DNA from: Tieghemiomyces parasiticus
Lineage: Eukaryota; Kickxellomycota; Dimargaritomycetes; Dimargaritales; Dimargaritaceae
Assembly: GCA_027575765.1 (NCBI GenBank)
Contig: JANBPT010000122.1
Span: 1 to 64,000 of the forward strand
Reading direction: 5' to 3'
Length of the DNA stretch: 64,000 nt
The notes beneath the pieces were generated by a model. It ran no database searches. It was not told the origin of the DNA and saw only the letters and a list, made by a program, of their open reading frames with translations. The position numbers were made by a program, and so were the translations under genes. Position 1 is the first letter of the stretch, and every line of letters starts with the position of its first letter. This document shows, in pieces, positions 22,201 to 32,008 of the stretch.

Positions 22201-24050
22201 TCGGCGACCAACTGCCGCCTCTGTCCTCTATTTTAAGTTGAGAGGGGCTGGGTCCCCGTCTCTGTGCCTCTCCCCCCCTAGCGTCCCCGCCACACACCTG
22301 CGCACCTGGTACTTGGGGGCGGAGGGGCGCGCAGAATGGAGGAGGGGACGACAGGAGCGGGTGAAGACTAGTGGTACACTCGCCTGACAATATAGCCGCC
22401 GGGTCGTGCGATAGGCTGCGTCTCGGGTGATTGTCTGGTCGTCCAATGCTGCTTTCTTCCCCCCTCCCCCGATTAAAAATAGAGCGGCCAACAACAATGC
22501 CCGACTCGAGACCCTGCGGTTGTCATATTTTCCATGCCAGTATCTCGTATTGGCCCGGCGTGGTGGCGAGTGGTTGGGGGGGGGGAGCCCCACCCACTCC
22601 TCACAGTCTGGGCGGCAGCTACCAGTTCCTTCGCCACACCGCCCTCCTCATCCTTTCTCGCACGGAGACCCCCCCCCCCCGCCAGTGTATCCATCTACCC
22701 CACCTCCCGACAGCTCAGCTGTTCGTCTGTGGAGATGAAAGCGAAAATGAGGAGAGAACCGCGTCACTTCGGGTGTCCTGGGACCTGGACTCGGCCTGGC
22801 TGATATATAATCCACACGATGCCCTTCCAACTCCTGCCTATCCCTCCCTGTATAGCAATCCTGCTGTTTCATCCCATTTCGTCTAAAACCCTTCGTCACC
22901 TGTTTGACGGAGACTTGGCCCACTATTCTTCCCCGCTGCCCACGTAGACCCTCTTCACTTGCACCCACTGGCAATACATCCTAACTTCTCCGACTTTCTC
23001 CTCTTTCTATTAACTTGTACACCTGGTAACCCCGACGATTCGTCCTTTTACTGTCACTGTCACGTCTGGTTCCACCCCCCAGCCGTACTACCTCTGCCCT
23101 GTTATGTCCTAGCCTTGGCTATATTTTAGTCGTCTTCTTGTCACACAAAAACACACCTTCAACTGGTCCGACTTCGGCTTTACATTACCCCCGCCTACTT
23201 TTGTGAACCCCGGCCCATGTTGTACCACTGAACACTCTCGCGCCTGCAGTTCTTCCTATTGGGTCAACCGTCGTTGTCCTCGCAAAATTTGTCCACTTAC
23301 CTGGCCAGTCCGACGTACGTACACCCCAGCAACACCACCAAATAACGACCGGGATTGTTTTTCTTTCCGTGCATCCGCCCTAGCTCCATTTAGACATACA
23401 CCCTCATCATGTAAGTATCCCATGGGCCAATCCTGTCGTGTCGGCAGGCCGGATATGGCATATGAAGCGCAAGATCAACCTTCACCTCCCTTTCTCCGCT
23501 CGCTGTGATGGTCCTCTCTCCTACTGTATTCGGCATGCTTCCATTGTGTACTGTGCGTTGGTTGCTCGATGGCTTGGAGGGGGTGCCTTGTCGTGTTTTC
23601 TTATCTATAGCCAACGCGTAAACCCTGGCCAACTAGTTTGCTGGATCGATTTCGCGAACCCAGCGTGTCTGCCCTGGCTTACTAGCAGGTCGCGTCGCGG
23701 ATTATAGTTACCAACGTCAAGTCCTGGGATAATGGCCGTCAAATCCCCTTGATTCAGCGGTTGGTTCGCCGTGTTCTACAGGTTGCGGCTCGGAGGCATA
23801 AAACCCTTCTACGCCTGGCGCTGATGCCGGTGGCCAGATTATCCTCATTGTTCGGTTTCCACCTGCACCTACTGAAACCTCCTCCAATCTCGACGTAGTT
23901 TATTAACCACCTGCATCGCTGCCACCCTATCTCACTCGATTCCTTCCTCTGTCCTAATCAACCCTTACCCCACTCTCTCCATTCATGCGCCACCACAGTC
24001 TCGCCTGTCCTCCCGAGCCCATTACCCCCTTTTACACCCCACACTCCGCC
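19244..24050. other. Gene-free stretch, 4.8 kb
   Basis: No supported gene. 22.0-22.9 kb is GC-rich and carries several 80-150-codon frames on both strands that overlap and are Pro/Ser-rich, as expected by chance in such DNA. 22.8-24.0 kb is strongly CT-rich on the plus strand and may be the long promoter and leader of the chitinase gene. An ATG at 23985, in frame with the chitinase, would only add 22 residues ahead of the signal peptide. Confidence 0.5.
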
Positions 24051-25040
24051 ATGCTACGCCGCTCACTGACCGCCGCTGTCTGCGGCCTCCTGGCCCTGGG
24101 TGCCGTGCCGCTCACTACCGCCCTTAACACCAAATGCAACTCCAATCTAGTCTCCTACTGGGGTCAAAATTCGTACAAGGCCAAGCACAATGCCACGACT
24201 GGCGAGCAGACTCTCGATTGGTACTGCTCCAACAGCCCGTCCGAGGACATCATCGTGGTCTCCTTCCTCAACACGTACAACCCTATGATTCTCAACCTGG
24301 CTGACCACTGTTTCGACTTCTTTAACGGCACCAGGCTACTCAATTGCCCGCAGGTCGGTCAGCAAATCAAGGCGTGCCAGGCGAAGGGTAAAACCATCCT
24401 CCTATCCTTGGGCGGCCAGGAGGGCAGCTATTCACTGAGCTCAGGGGAGGAAGGTGCCAAGGTGGCAAATGCCGTATGGGACACCTTTCTCGGCGGTACC
24501 CAGAGCGGTGTGCTCCGCCCGTTCGGTGACGCGGTCCTCGACGGGGTCGACCTGGACATTGAACATACGCCAGCGACCGGGTACACGGAGTTCGTCCAGC
24601 GCCTCCGGAACCTGTACGTCACCGACAAGTCACGTAACTACTACATCGCCGCCGCCCCGTTGTGCCACTATCCCGACCTGGTCATGCCGCAGACCTACAA
24701 CCAGGCGTGGTTTGATATGCTATACATCCAGTTTTACAACTCACCCTGCGGAGCTGACCGGTTCGGTACCCAAACCTTCAACTTCCAGCTGTGGGACGCT
24801 TGGGCCCGACTCTACTCGGTCAACAAGGACGTCAAGATTTACCTGGGAGTGCCGGCTTCCAACTACTCGGCCATCTCTGGATATGTACCCATCGACCGAC
24901 TTACCACTATCATCGATCAACTCGTCATCAACTACCCATCCTTCGGCGGTGTGATGCTTTACGACATCTCGGAGTCGCGTCCCAACGGGGACTATTCCGC
25001 TCAGGTTAAGAAGGCTCTCAGCAAAAACAGCAAGTGCTGA
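24051..25040 (+). CDS. Secreted class III chitinase (GH18)
   Basis: Single exon, 329 residues. Residues 1-24 are a signal peptide (MLRRSLTAAVCGLLALGAVP...). The GH18 domain fills the rest: the NLVSYWGQN start of the barrel (residues 32-40), the KTILLSLGG strand, and the catalytic DxxDxDxE motif as DGVDLDIEH (Asp164, Asp167, Asp169, proton donor Glu171). This matches the Cts1/plant class III type that hydrolyses chitin, often in cell separation or wall remodelling. There is no Ser/Thr-rich stalk, chitin-binding module or GPI signal after the domain (ends KKALSKNSKC). An upstream in-frame ATG at 23985 would bury the signal peptide, so 24051 is preferred. Confidence 0.92.
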   Translation: MLRRSLTAAVCGLLALGAVPLTTALNTKCNSNLVSYWGQNSYKAKHNATTGEQTLDWYCSNSPSEDIIVVSFLNTYNPMILNLADHCFDFFNGTRLLNCPQVGQQIKACQAKGKTILLSLGGQEGSYSLSSGEEGAKVANAVWDTFLGGTQSGVLRPFGDAVLDGVDLDIEHTPATGYTEFVQRLRNLYVTDKSRNYYIAAAPLCHYPDLVMPQTYNQAWFDMLYIQFYNSPCGADRFGTQTFNFQLWDAWARLYSVNKDVKIYLGVPASNYSAISGYVPIDRLTTIIDQLVINYPSFGGVMLYDISESRPNGDYSAQVKKALSKNSKC

Positions 25041-25935
25041 TGTCAAGAGTTTCTAGCCCGCCAATTATCCCAATGTATGTATCCTTCTTTTTATTATCGT
25101 TCGCCTGTTTCAATTTTTCAGTTCCCTCCGATCGTTTAATTTACGCCTCCCTGCCTGCTCTGGCTCCACTTTTACAACGCCTTCCGGCGCGCCGCTTTCC
25201 CTATGCGATTAATTGTTACTCCTCCACATCATTCCAACCTCTTCTCTGCTGAGCGTTGAGTGGGGTACTCACCAGTTTCACCCACGTGTCTCTTTTTACT
25301 CAGGCCACTATTGTTGACGCATCGTGTCGTAAATGAACTCCGACATGTTAGACCTTTATCTAGTCTACAATGTAATGTGCGGTGGTGTGGGCTGGGGCCA
25401 ACCACCTGCCAATCCGCCGGGTGATAGTGAGAGATAAGATGGTTGTGTGGACACTGATGTTCCTTGCATGGTCACGGGCGACACCCGCAGCTTCGCACGC
25501 CTTACCTTCCAGATATTCGGGGACGGGTCCATTCAGCGCATGATAGAGTGAAGGACACGGTGTCGTGGAACAATCTGCACCGGCTGCCACTGGGGAACTG
25601 TAGGTGAGAACCCATCGAACGTTCTGCTCGCTGCTTCGGAGACTCTGATGGACAAGATATGTGAAGCAATCAGCCGCCAAGGTGGCCCCACTACATAAAA
25701 AGGGTGCGACCTGGCTAAGGGGTGGGGCAGTCTCAACGCCGCGGCCTGCTAAATCTACCGCTGATTTACCTCTCTCTCCCTCCCTCCCTCCCTCCCTCCA
25801 ACGCGCTTTGCCTTCGGTTGCTCATCCCAAGCAGTGCTCGTCTCCGCTCGATTGCTCTGTATGCAATTCCTGCGCCGTCTCACTCCCGACTTTTTACATT
25901 ACCCTGCCTAAGGGCCTCATCAGTTTACTGACAGT
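25041..25935. other. Spacer between chitinase and copper transporter
   Basis: Holds the chitinase 3' UTR and the CTR promoter. A TATA-like CATAAAAA lies at 25694-25701, followed by a (TCCC)n tract at 25776-25799 in the presumed leader. No gene is seen. Confidence 0.5.
25776..25799 (+). repeat. (TCCC)n polypyrimidine tract
   Basis: About six tandem CTCC units in the promoter or leader of the copper transporter gene, 137 bp before the ATG. Confidence 0.6.
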
Positions 25936-27015
25936 ATGGACCACGACCACGGAGGTCATGGCGGCCACGAGGGCCACGACATGCCTGGGATGGAACCCAT
26001 GTGCTCCATGAACGTAAGTGCTGGTTGATTCCCTCTCTCGTGTGGTTCGCAACTCGGTGAGACCCACCCCAGAGGGGGAGGCTTGCGGACTTACCGGTCC
26101 CTTGGTATCCTTAATTGCTGTATAGCTCTAACGCTCTTATCGCCCGGCTCTATCACCACGGCTACCTCCACCTTGCCCCGTCCTGCTTCTTCTCCCCCCC
26201 CCTTCCCTCCTCCACCGCACCCCCTCGATTTGACTAACCAATAGATGGTCTTCAACTGGGACACTCAGAACGTTTGCGTGCTCTTCGACTCGTGGCGTAT
26301 CAACTCGGTGGAGTCTCTTCTCGTCTCCTGCCTGGCTATCATCGCCCTGTCGGCGGGCTACGAGCTTACCAAACAACTCATTCGCCGCTGGGAGTGTTAT
26401 GCTGTCCGCCAGGGTGGCGGGGCCACCCGTCGTCGCCGTCGACGCAACAGCGACGGCGATGACATGGACAGCAGTAGTCGGTGCCCGGCAGGTAACAGTG
26501 ACGCAACCTCTACCCGTGGAACCACAACCCCGGGGTGGACGAACGAGGAGGATTCGGCCGAGGATGCCGCAGAGACCAGCCGGTTGGCCCGTGACCAGGA
26601 CATGGCTATCCGTGTTCAGGGCCGGGGCCAGGGCGAGCGCTCTGCGCCCAAGAAGTAAGTTTGGTATACATATATATATATATACATTATTGGGTGTTGT
26701 CCAAACGACTGGCATCCCGTCGCCCCTTCATCCTGCTACTCTGGACTAGATTGCAGCCTAACCATCATGCGTGTACAATGGCCTCTCCCCGCCCACTCAC
26801 CCTCCCCTGTACCTTTCTTCAGGTCGCAGACCAACCTCCGGGTCACCCGCTCCGCTCTGTACAGCCTCCAGGTGTTCTATTCCTTCCTACTCATGCTTAT
26901 CTTCATGACCTATAATTGGTACCTGGTAATCAGCGTCGTGGTGGGTACCGCCATTGGGCACTACTTTTTTGCTCCCGATGAGATGGCTGGGTTCCGCTCC
27001 ATGTCATGCCATTGA
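25936..27015 (+). CDS. Ctr-family copper transporter (3 exons)
   Basis: Exons 25936-26013, 26245-26654 and 26823-27015 join to 226 residues; both introns start GTAAGT and intron 1 ends CTAACCAATAG. Residues 1-15 are His-rich (MDHDHGGHGGHEGHD), followed by a few Met-containing motifs. MVFNWDTQN...FDSWRI precedes TM1 (about 48-66), as in Ctr2/Ctr4-type proteins. TM2 carries MLIFM (the MxxxM copper-selectivity motif, Met187 and Met191) and TM3 has GTAIG (GxxxG, Gly204 and Gly208) for trimer packing. The protein ends MSCH, a Cys-His pair like the family's C-terminal metal hand-off. The loop between TM1 and TM2 is about 95 residues, Arg-rich then Asp/Ser/Thr/Glu-rich. It imports Cu(I) at the plasma membrane or exports it from the vacuole; the sequence does not decide. 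Confidence 0.9.
26665..26684. repeat. TA-repeat in CTR intron 2
   Basis: An alternating TA tract just inside the second intron of the copper transporter, 10 nt after the donor. Confidence 0.6.
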
Positions 27016-27369
27016 GGGCAGTAGGCCGGCCTGCTTGAAATTGCCAGCATATTTTTATTTATTTCCACAATCAGCACTCCGCTGATGTATTGTTTGTCTT
27101 GTTTCATTCTCTCATTTACCACAGCTTCCGTAGCCATGTCTACATTGTGCCTTTTTTATTCTTTGTTTGCTGGCGCTCGCCTCGCGTCACAATTTATAAT
27201 AGTTTAAAATACAATCCAAATAATCAAACCCATGACGGTGGTCTCAGAGGGAGAGAGAGGTATGAAGGACCAGTTGGTGAAGGATAGCGCTATCAGACAC
27301 CTATCGTATTGTCACACCATAACACGCTTAATGAAGAGATAAACGAGAGGGGTGGGGTGGGTGAAGGGC
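27016..27369. other. Tail-to-tail spacer between CTR and MCT
   Basis: 354 bp shared by the 3' ends of two convergent genes, AT-rich (TTTATTTATT at about 27052-27061). No gene is seen. Confidence 0.55.
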
Positions 27370-28915
27370 TCACTTTGACCCGTCGTACAAATCGTCCGTG
27401 AAGTTCAACACGTCCTCTAGTTCAGACACCATCTTGATTTTATCGCGCGGGTGTTCCCGTCGCAGCAAGTTTGCCAGTACTTTCCCGGGCCCAAACACGA
27501 TAAAGTTTTCGACGCCCTGGCCGCGGCAGTACTCCACACTGGGGGCCCAGAGGACGGTACCGGTAACCTGTCGGACCAGAAGGTCCACGATATCGTTGGG
27601 CGTGGTCACGGGCCGGGCCCGGACGTTGCTGATGAGGGGGACACAGGGAGTCCCCACCCGAACCCGGGTAAGGGCGCTGGCCATAACCTCGGCGGCCGGC
27701 TGCATCAGACTACAGTGAAACGGCGCGGACACCGGTAGGTCGATGGCCCGTGCGGCGACTTGCCGCGCTTGGAGTTCTTGGACTGCCGCACCCACCCCGG
27801 CCTCGGTACCGCTCAAGACGACCTGTTGCGCCGAGTTGATGTTGGCCAGTTCGGCGGTTTCCCCCTCTGGCAGGTGCGGTTGGATCCCGCTGAGGTGTGT
27901 GCGGAGAGCTTCGACCGAGGTTCCGCGTAACATCAGTGCCGTCATGGTAGTGGGTTTGGAGAGGTCATTGATGCTCTCCTGCATTGCCTCGCCGCGTCGC
28001 CGCTAATAAAACAGGAGTTGGGGTATATATATATATATATATATAATTAGCAGACAGCGGTAGAATCATACGAGGAAAAAAAGGTTAACGAGAGAGAGGG
28101 AGAAGGAGGGAGGGAGATATCCAAAATGCAGCCAAGCATATTGTTAGATTACGCAGTTCCTCCACCTACTCCGAAACTGGTATCCCCTTACTTACCACTA
28201 GCCTGACAGCATCGGCCAGGGAGAGCGCACCCGTGGCTACCAGGGCGGAGTATTCACCGAGGGAGTGACCTAGGGCAAAGGCACCCCGTTCAGCAACCTG
28301 AAAATTCCTCTCCTGCGCTAGAGCGCGGAAGAGCGCGACGGAGGTCGCCAGGATGGCCGGTTGGGCGTTTTGTGTCTGGGTGAGTTCAGCCTAGTGAGCC
28401 CAAGCATTTGACGTACAGCGGGGTGGTTACACAAGGGCGAAGGTACGGAGATAAAGAGGGAGGGGTGTCAGTCGGGTCAATAGAAGTGTCAAAGGGGGTG
28501 GGGGTGGGAGAGGGGGTATGGTCCCCAAAAGAGCTCTACAGATGTAGCTAAGCAGGTCAAATCCTAAGTGCCCCCCCCCCTCCCTTATGGAGTTTGTCGA
28601 CAGATAGATAGATATTCGTACCATTTCACCTTCAAACATGAGGCCGGACAGTGAGAACCCCAGCGTCGCGTCTACTTCCGCAAAGGTTTCCCGGGCTACG
28701 GTGAACTGGTCGTGCAGGCCCTTGCCCATGCCGATGTACTGCGAGCCCTGGCCGGGAAACATGAGGGCGTACTTGGCCGGTTGGTTCGACCGAGTGGCCT
28801 GACCGGTGGTCACCGGACGCCGATGTACAAGGGCGACGGTTGCGAGTTGTGACCGTCGACCTATGCAGCGCAGCTGTGTGGCATTGGGTTTGGACATCGT
28901 ACACAGGGTTGACAT
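27370..28915 (-). CDS. MCT1: Mitochondrial malonyl-CoA:ACP transacylase (3 exons)
   Basis: Exons on the minus strand: 28915-28622, 28390-28196 and 28002-27370, all joined in phase 0, giving 373 residues. The N-terminus (MSTLCTMSKPNATQLRCIGR) is basic, hydroxylated and acid-poor to about residue 48, like a mitochondrial presequence. The FabD fold then shows FPGQGSQY (53-60), nucleophile Ser141 in GHSLGEY, catalytic His259 in PFHCSLM, and the SNVRARPV segment. It moves malonyl groups from CoA to mitochondrial ACP for type II fatty acid synthesis and thus lipoate supply. Introns begin GTACGA and GTAAGT and end TAG. The second exon boundary reads ADAVRLV/RRRGEAMQ, exactly where FabD proteins have a basic segment before MQ. 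Confidence 0.93.
28024..28045. repeat. (TA)11 microsatellite in MCT intron 2
   Basis: Perfect TA alternation, 22 nt, next to the acceptor side of the second MCT intron (minus strand). Confidence 0.7.
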
Positions 28916-30779
28916 TGCGAATGCGAAACTTTGAAGGTCGGAGTAGCTGGGTGGAAAACAACAACTAATATCCGGCTGGGGTAAATAGGCCAGCTCGAAG
29001 AACGACAATGCAAGTAAGGTGCGAATGCAGGCGAAGGAGGGAGTGGTAGTGAAATGGAAACCAGTTGGGCCAGGCTGGTAAATGGGCTTCCAAGGCTGGC
29101 CTGTAGGGGTGGGGAAGTAGTGGAGGCAGCAGGCCACTCCGAGGCAGGGCGGCGGGCGGAACGTGAAAGTGACGGTCCCATTTCCTCCCCTCCCCCTCCG
29201 TTCACTTCTCTTCCTGTGCACATTTGCTGGCCGGTGAGTCATAAGGCGCATTCCACCTGCAGTCCTCCTTAGATAGCTCGACCTAGTAATTTGATGTCCT
29301 CCTTATTGTGTGTGTGGGTGTAGGGGGTAGCAGCCTGGATAGAAAGGGTGCGAGGAAGAAAGATCCAGGTAGGTTTAGGGCCATGTCGTCACTAATAGGG
29401 TCGGCGGGTGAGTAGCGTGTCCGTTTAGTTACAGGCCACTACTACCCTGTCTTTCATAAAAATCCGAGTTGGTACTACTTGAATCGTAGGTACATCTATT
29501 CTTTCTTATAGATTTTTATCCGACATCTCATGTCCCACCCATTTCAACTCGTCCATCCGTTGAAAGGACCGGGGCGTAGAAACGCGTATATAGTCGGGGT
29601 ATAGAGTCGCGAGGACGGTCACTTGGCAGCCAAAATGCACGCCAATCGGCGCTTAAGGTCAGTCCGCAGCGTGACAGGTTACGATTCGCTAAGTGGCGTA
29701 TTCTCTACATCTCTGGGCAATTCATACACTTAATTGCATTCAATTACTTATTTTACACTCGGTATGCAAAAGTCAACCGGTTAAGCAATGTTGCACCTCA
29801 GTAGCATGCATGTCTACGTTATTCCTAAGCTTACAAGGAACGGTCGACTCGGTCTGATTTACCCTCTTTGGGCTGACGCGCGAGCATCATAACAGGTCAT
29901 CTGCCATCCAAAATAAACCTCCGATACAATGGCAATCAGGCACAACTCGATGTGACCGAACGTAACCAAAAAATACTAATAATATAGTGTGAATCAGTCA
30001 TTGCCCGGCGATAGTACAGCTGGAGAGCAACCAAACGGCGGTTTGGCCTGGCTATCTATAGGTATGTCTGCGCTTGAGGGGCGCAATTCAGATTACGATG
30101 CACCAGCATTTTTGTTCACATCTGAGACATCACATTGGTGTCATGAGGTACAAGTACCGCTATCATAGACGTACATCCTTTTATTGTCATTTCAGGTCGG
30201 GAGTATTACTACCTGTAATGATTTCTTGTAGTTATCCTTTATCCTTTTCTTACGACGCAATTCAAGCGCTTTACATCGCACAACGGGCACTGATCTGAGA
30301 ACTGGCGTGATGCCCCTGAGATTTACAAGCCTACCCGACATTTAAAAAGAGGTTAGTCAGTTTAGCTTCGGTTGTTAGGGGGAGTAGAAGGAGGGGGTCG
30401 ATGTAGCTAAAGGCAGTTGAGGTCCAAATCTTGGAGTTCTGTTTGGCTTGTCACTTCAATATTATACAGCTCTTTACACATCACACCTAACTCCCCCCCC
30501 ATCTCTTCCGTCACGACGTCTTTACACTCTAGCCATCAGCTCGAGACGCGTTGCCGGCGTTGTGTCCGTCGAAACTATACCTCCGTTGGTTTCACTTCCT
30601 AGTCTCAGTTATCCGCGTCTCCAGCCAACCCATTCTCCGCCTGTAGCCTTGGTATTATATATAGAGTTCCGTCTACATCGAGTCGATCAAGCCGTTCGTT
30701 CGCTATCATAATAACGCTCCCCACTACTTGGAAAATTATCGCCGGCACCGTTCAATTCTCCCCCGGAATACCCATCGCC
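28916..30779. other. Divergent intergenic stretch between MCT and CAP genes
   Basis: Holds both promoters. No TATA box is seen near the MCT start; TATATA lies at 30658-30663 before the CAP gene. No supported gene. Confidence 0.5.
30658..30663 (+). promoter_or_regulatory. TATA-like box of the CAP-protein gene
   Basis: TATATA in the context GTATTATATATAGAG, 122 bp upstream of the ATG. Confidence 0.35.
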
Positions 30780-31667
30780 ATGCGTGTCTCCAATACGCTG
30801 CTTTGCCTCGTTACCATGCCATGCCTGGTGCTCTACCTTAGGGCCTTAGCAGCAGGGGTCCAGGCTCTGGACAGTCCCTACGATACTTGGTATCCGCCGC
30901 CGCTCTTGTCCACATCCTGCCAGCCTGAAAGCTCTGTCCAGGCGACCCAGACCCGTTCCGCAGCCGGACTCAAGTGCACCGAAAGGCCATCGCACGTGTA
31001 CCATGGCTTGTCCACTACCCTTTCCGACCAGGAAGGCATATCGCGCAACTCCATGCCGACCCCGCCACTGAGCAGTGATCCTAACGTCTCCGAACACCCT
31101 GGTGACCTTTCCACCCCTTTCAGCCATATTACATCGTCCAGCGAGTCAGTTCCAGTGCCGAAGCTGGCCCTTGTCGAGTCAGCAAGACGCCCGTTCCTCG
31201 ACCACCTTCTTGAATTCAACCATCGCCCCCAGCATCGACCCAATGGCAAGCCAGATAATGCCCCCTCGGGTCACGGCGACCAGGTCGACACCGCCATCGT
31301 CCTCGATCTCGTTAACCAACAACGCAGCTCCGTTGGCGCCGCTCCACTCGTCTATGACTCCACTCTCGAGCAACTCGCCCTCAAGCACTGCCAATACATG
31401 CGCGAGGCTCAAATCATGACCCACGATGACCCACAGGGCTCACTTGGCGACCGCCTCAGTGGCATAGGGGTGAACTGGTCCTCTTATGGCGAAAATGTCG
31501 CCGACGGGTACCCCGATGAGGAAACGGTTATGCAGGCATGGATCGAGTCGCCCGGACATTATGAAAATATCGTGAATAGGCGGGTGGATCGGATGGGGGT
31601 TGCGCGTGTGGGCGAGTACTGGACGCAAGAGTTTGCGGCGATGGATGTTGACGATGATCAGTGGTAG
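30780..31667 (+). CDS. Secreted CAP/SCP-domain protein
   Basis: Single exon, 295 residues. Residues 1-30 form a signal peptide (hydrophobic CLVTMPCLVLYLRALAAGVQA). Residues 31-165 are Ser/Pro/Thr-rich and probably a glycosylated, disordered stretch. The CAP domain spans about 170-288: ALDLVNQQR-type helix, LEQLALKHCQYM, His215 in THDDP, YGENVADGY with Glu238, QAWIESPGHYENI with His260, and GVARVGEYWTQEFA. His215, Glu238 and His260 are the family's cavity residues. The domain is the compact type resembling YkwD-like proteins more than large PR-1 proteins. Fungal CAP proteins bind sterols or lipids outside the cell. AATAAA occurs at 31678-31683 and 31794-31799. Confidence 0.85.
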   Translation: MRVSNTLLCLVTMPCLVLYLRALAAGVQALDSPYDTWYPPPLLSTSCQPESSVQATQTRSAAGLKCTERPSHVYHGLSTTLSDQEGISRNSMPTPPLSSDPNVSEHPGDLSTPFSHITSSSESVPVPKLALVESARRPFLDHLLEFNHRPQHRPNGKPDNAPSGHGDQVDTAIVLDLVNQQRSSVGAAPLVYDSTLEQLALKHCQYMREAQIMTHDDPQGSLGDRLSGIGVNWSSYGENVADGYPDEETVMQAWIESPGHYENIVNRRVDRMGVARVGEYWTQEFAAMDVDDDQW

Positions 31668-31980
31668 TGAGTAATAGAATAAAGGTAATTCTGTTTTGGC
31701 GGATAGGGGGACTTTCCTTCTTTATTTTTCACAGGTTCATATTAGGTTATCTAAGGTGTAAGAGTTTTACTCGGGTGGAAAGCGAGTGAGAAAAATAAAG
31801 CGGAGGGCAAGGAGGGGGGGCATATGAGGGGGGGGGAGAACGGGTCGTGAGTGGGTCGGTGGAGATCAAGGCATATCCATGAAGGAGTTCAGCTAGCCAA
31901 CACGCGCTGTGAATTCAATTGATCAAGGCCTACCCGGTGGACTGGCTGTGACTCACCTCCATCCATAGCGGCTGCCTGAG

Positions 31981-32008
31981 AATAATAATAATAATAATAA
32001 CAATAATA
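31981..32008. repeat. (AAT)n microsatellite
   Basis: Six or more tandem AAT units with one interruption (ACAATAATA) in the CAP 3' flank. Confidence 0.8.

Noticed and set aside
22431..22886. 151-codon plus-strand frame in GC-rich DNA
   Set aside because: Pro/Ser/Arg-rich, non-ATG start, crossed by several other frames on both strands.
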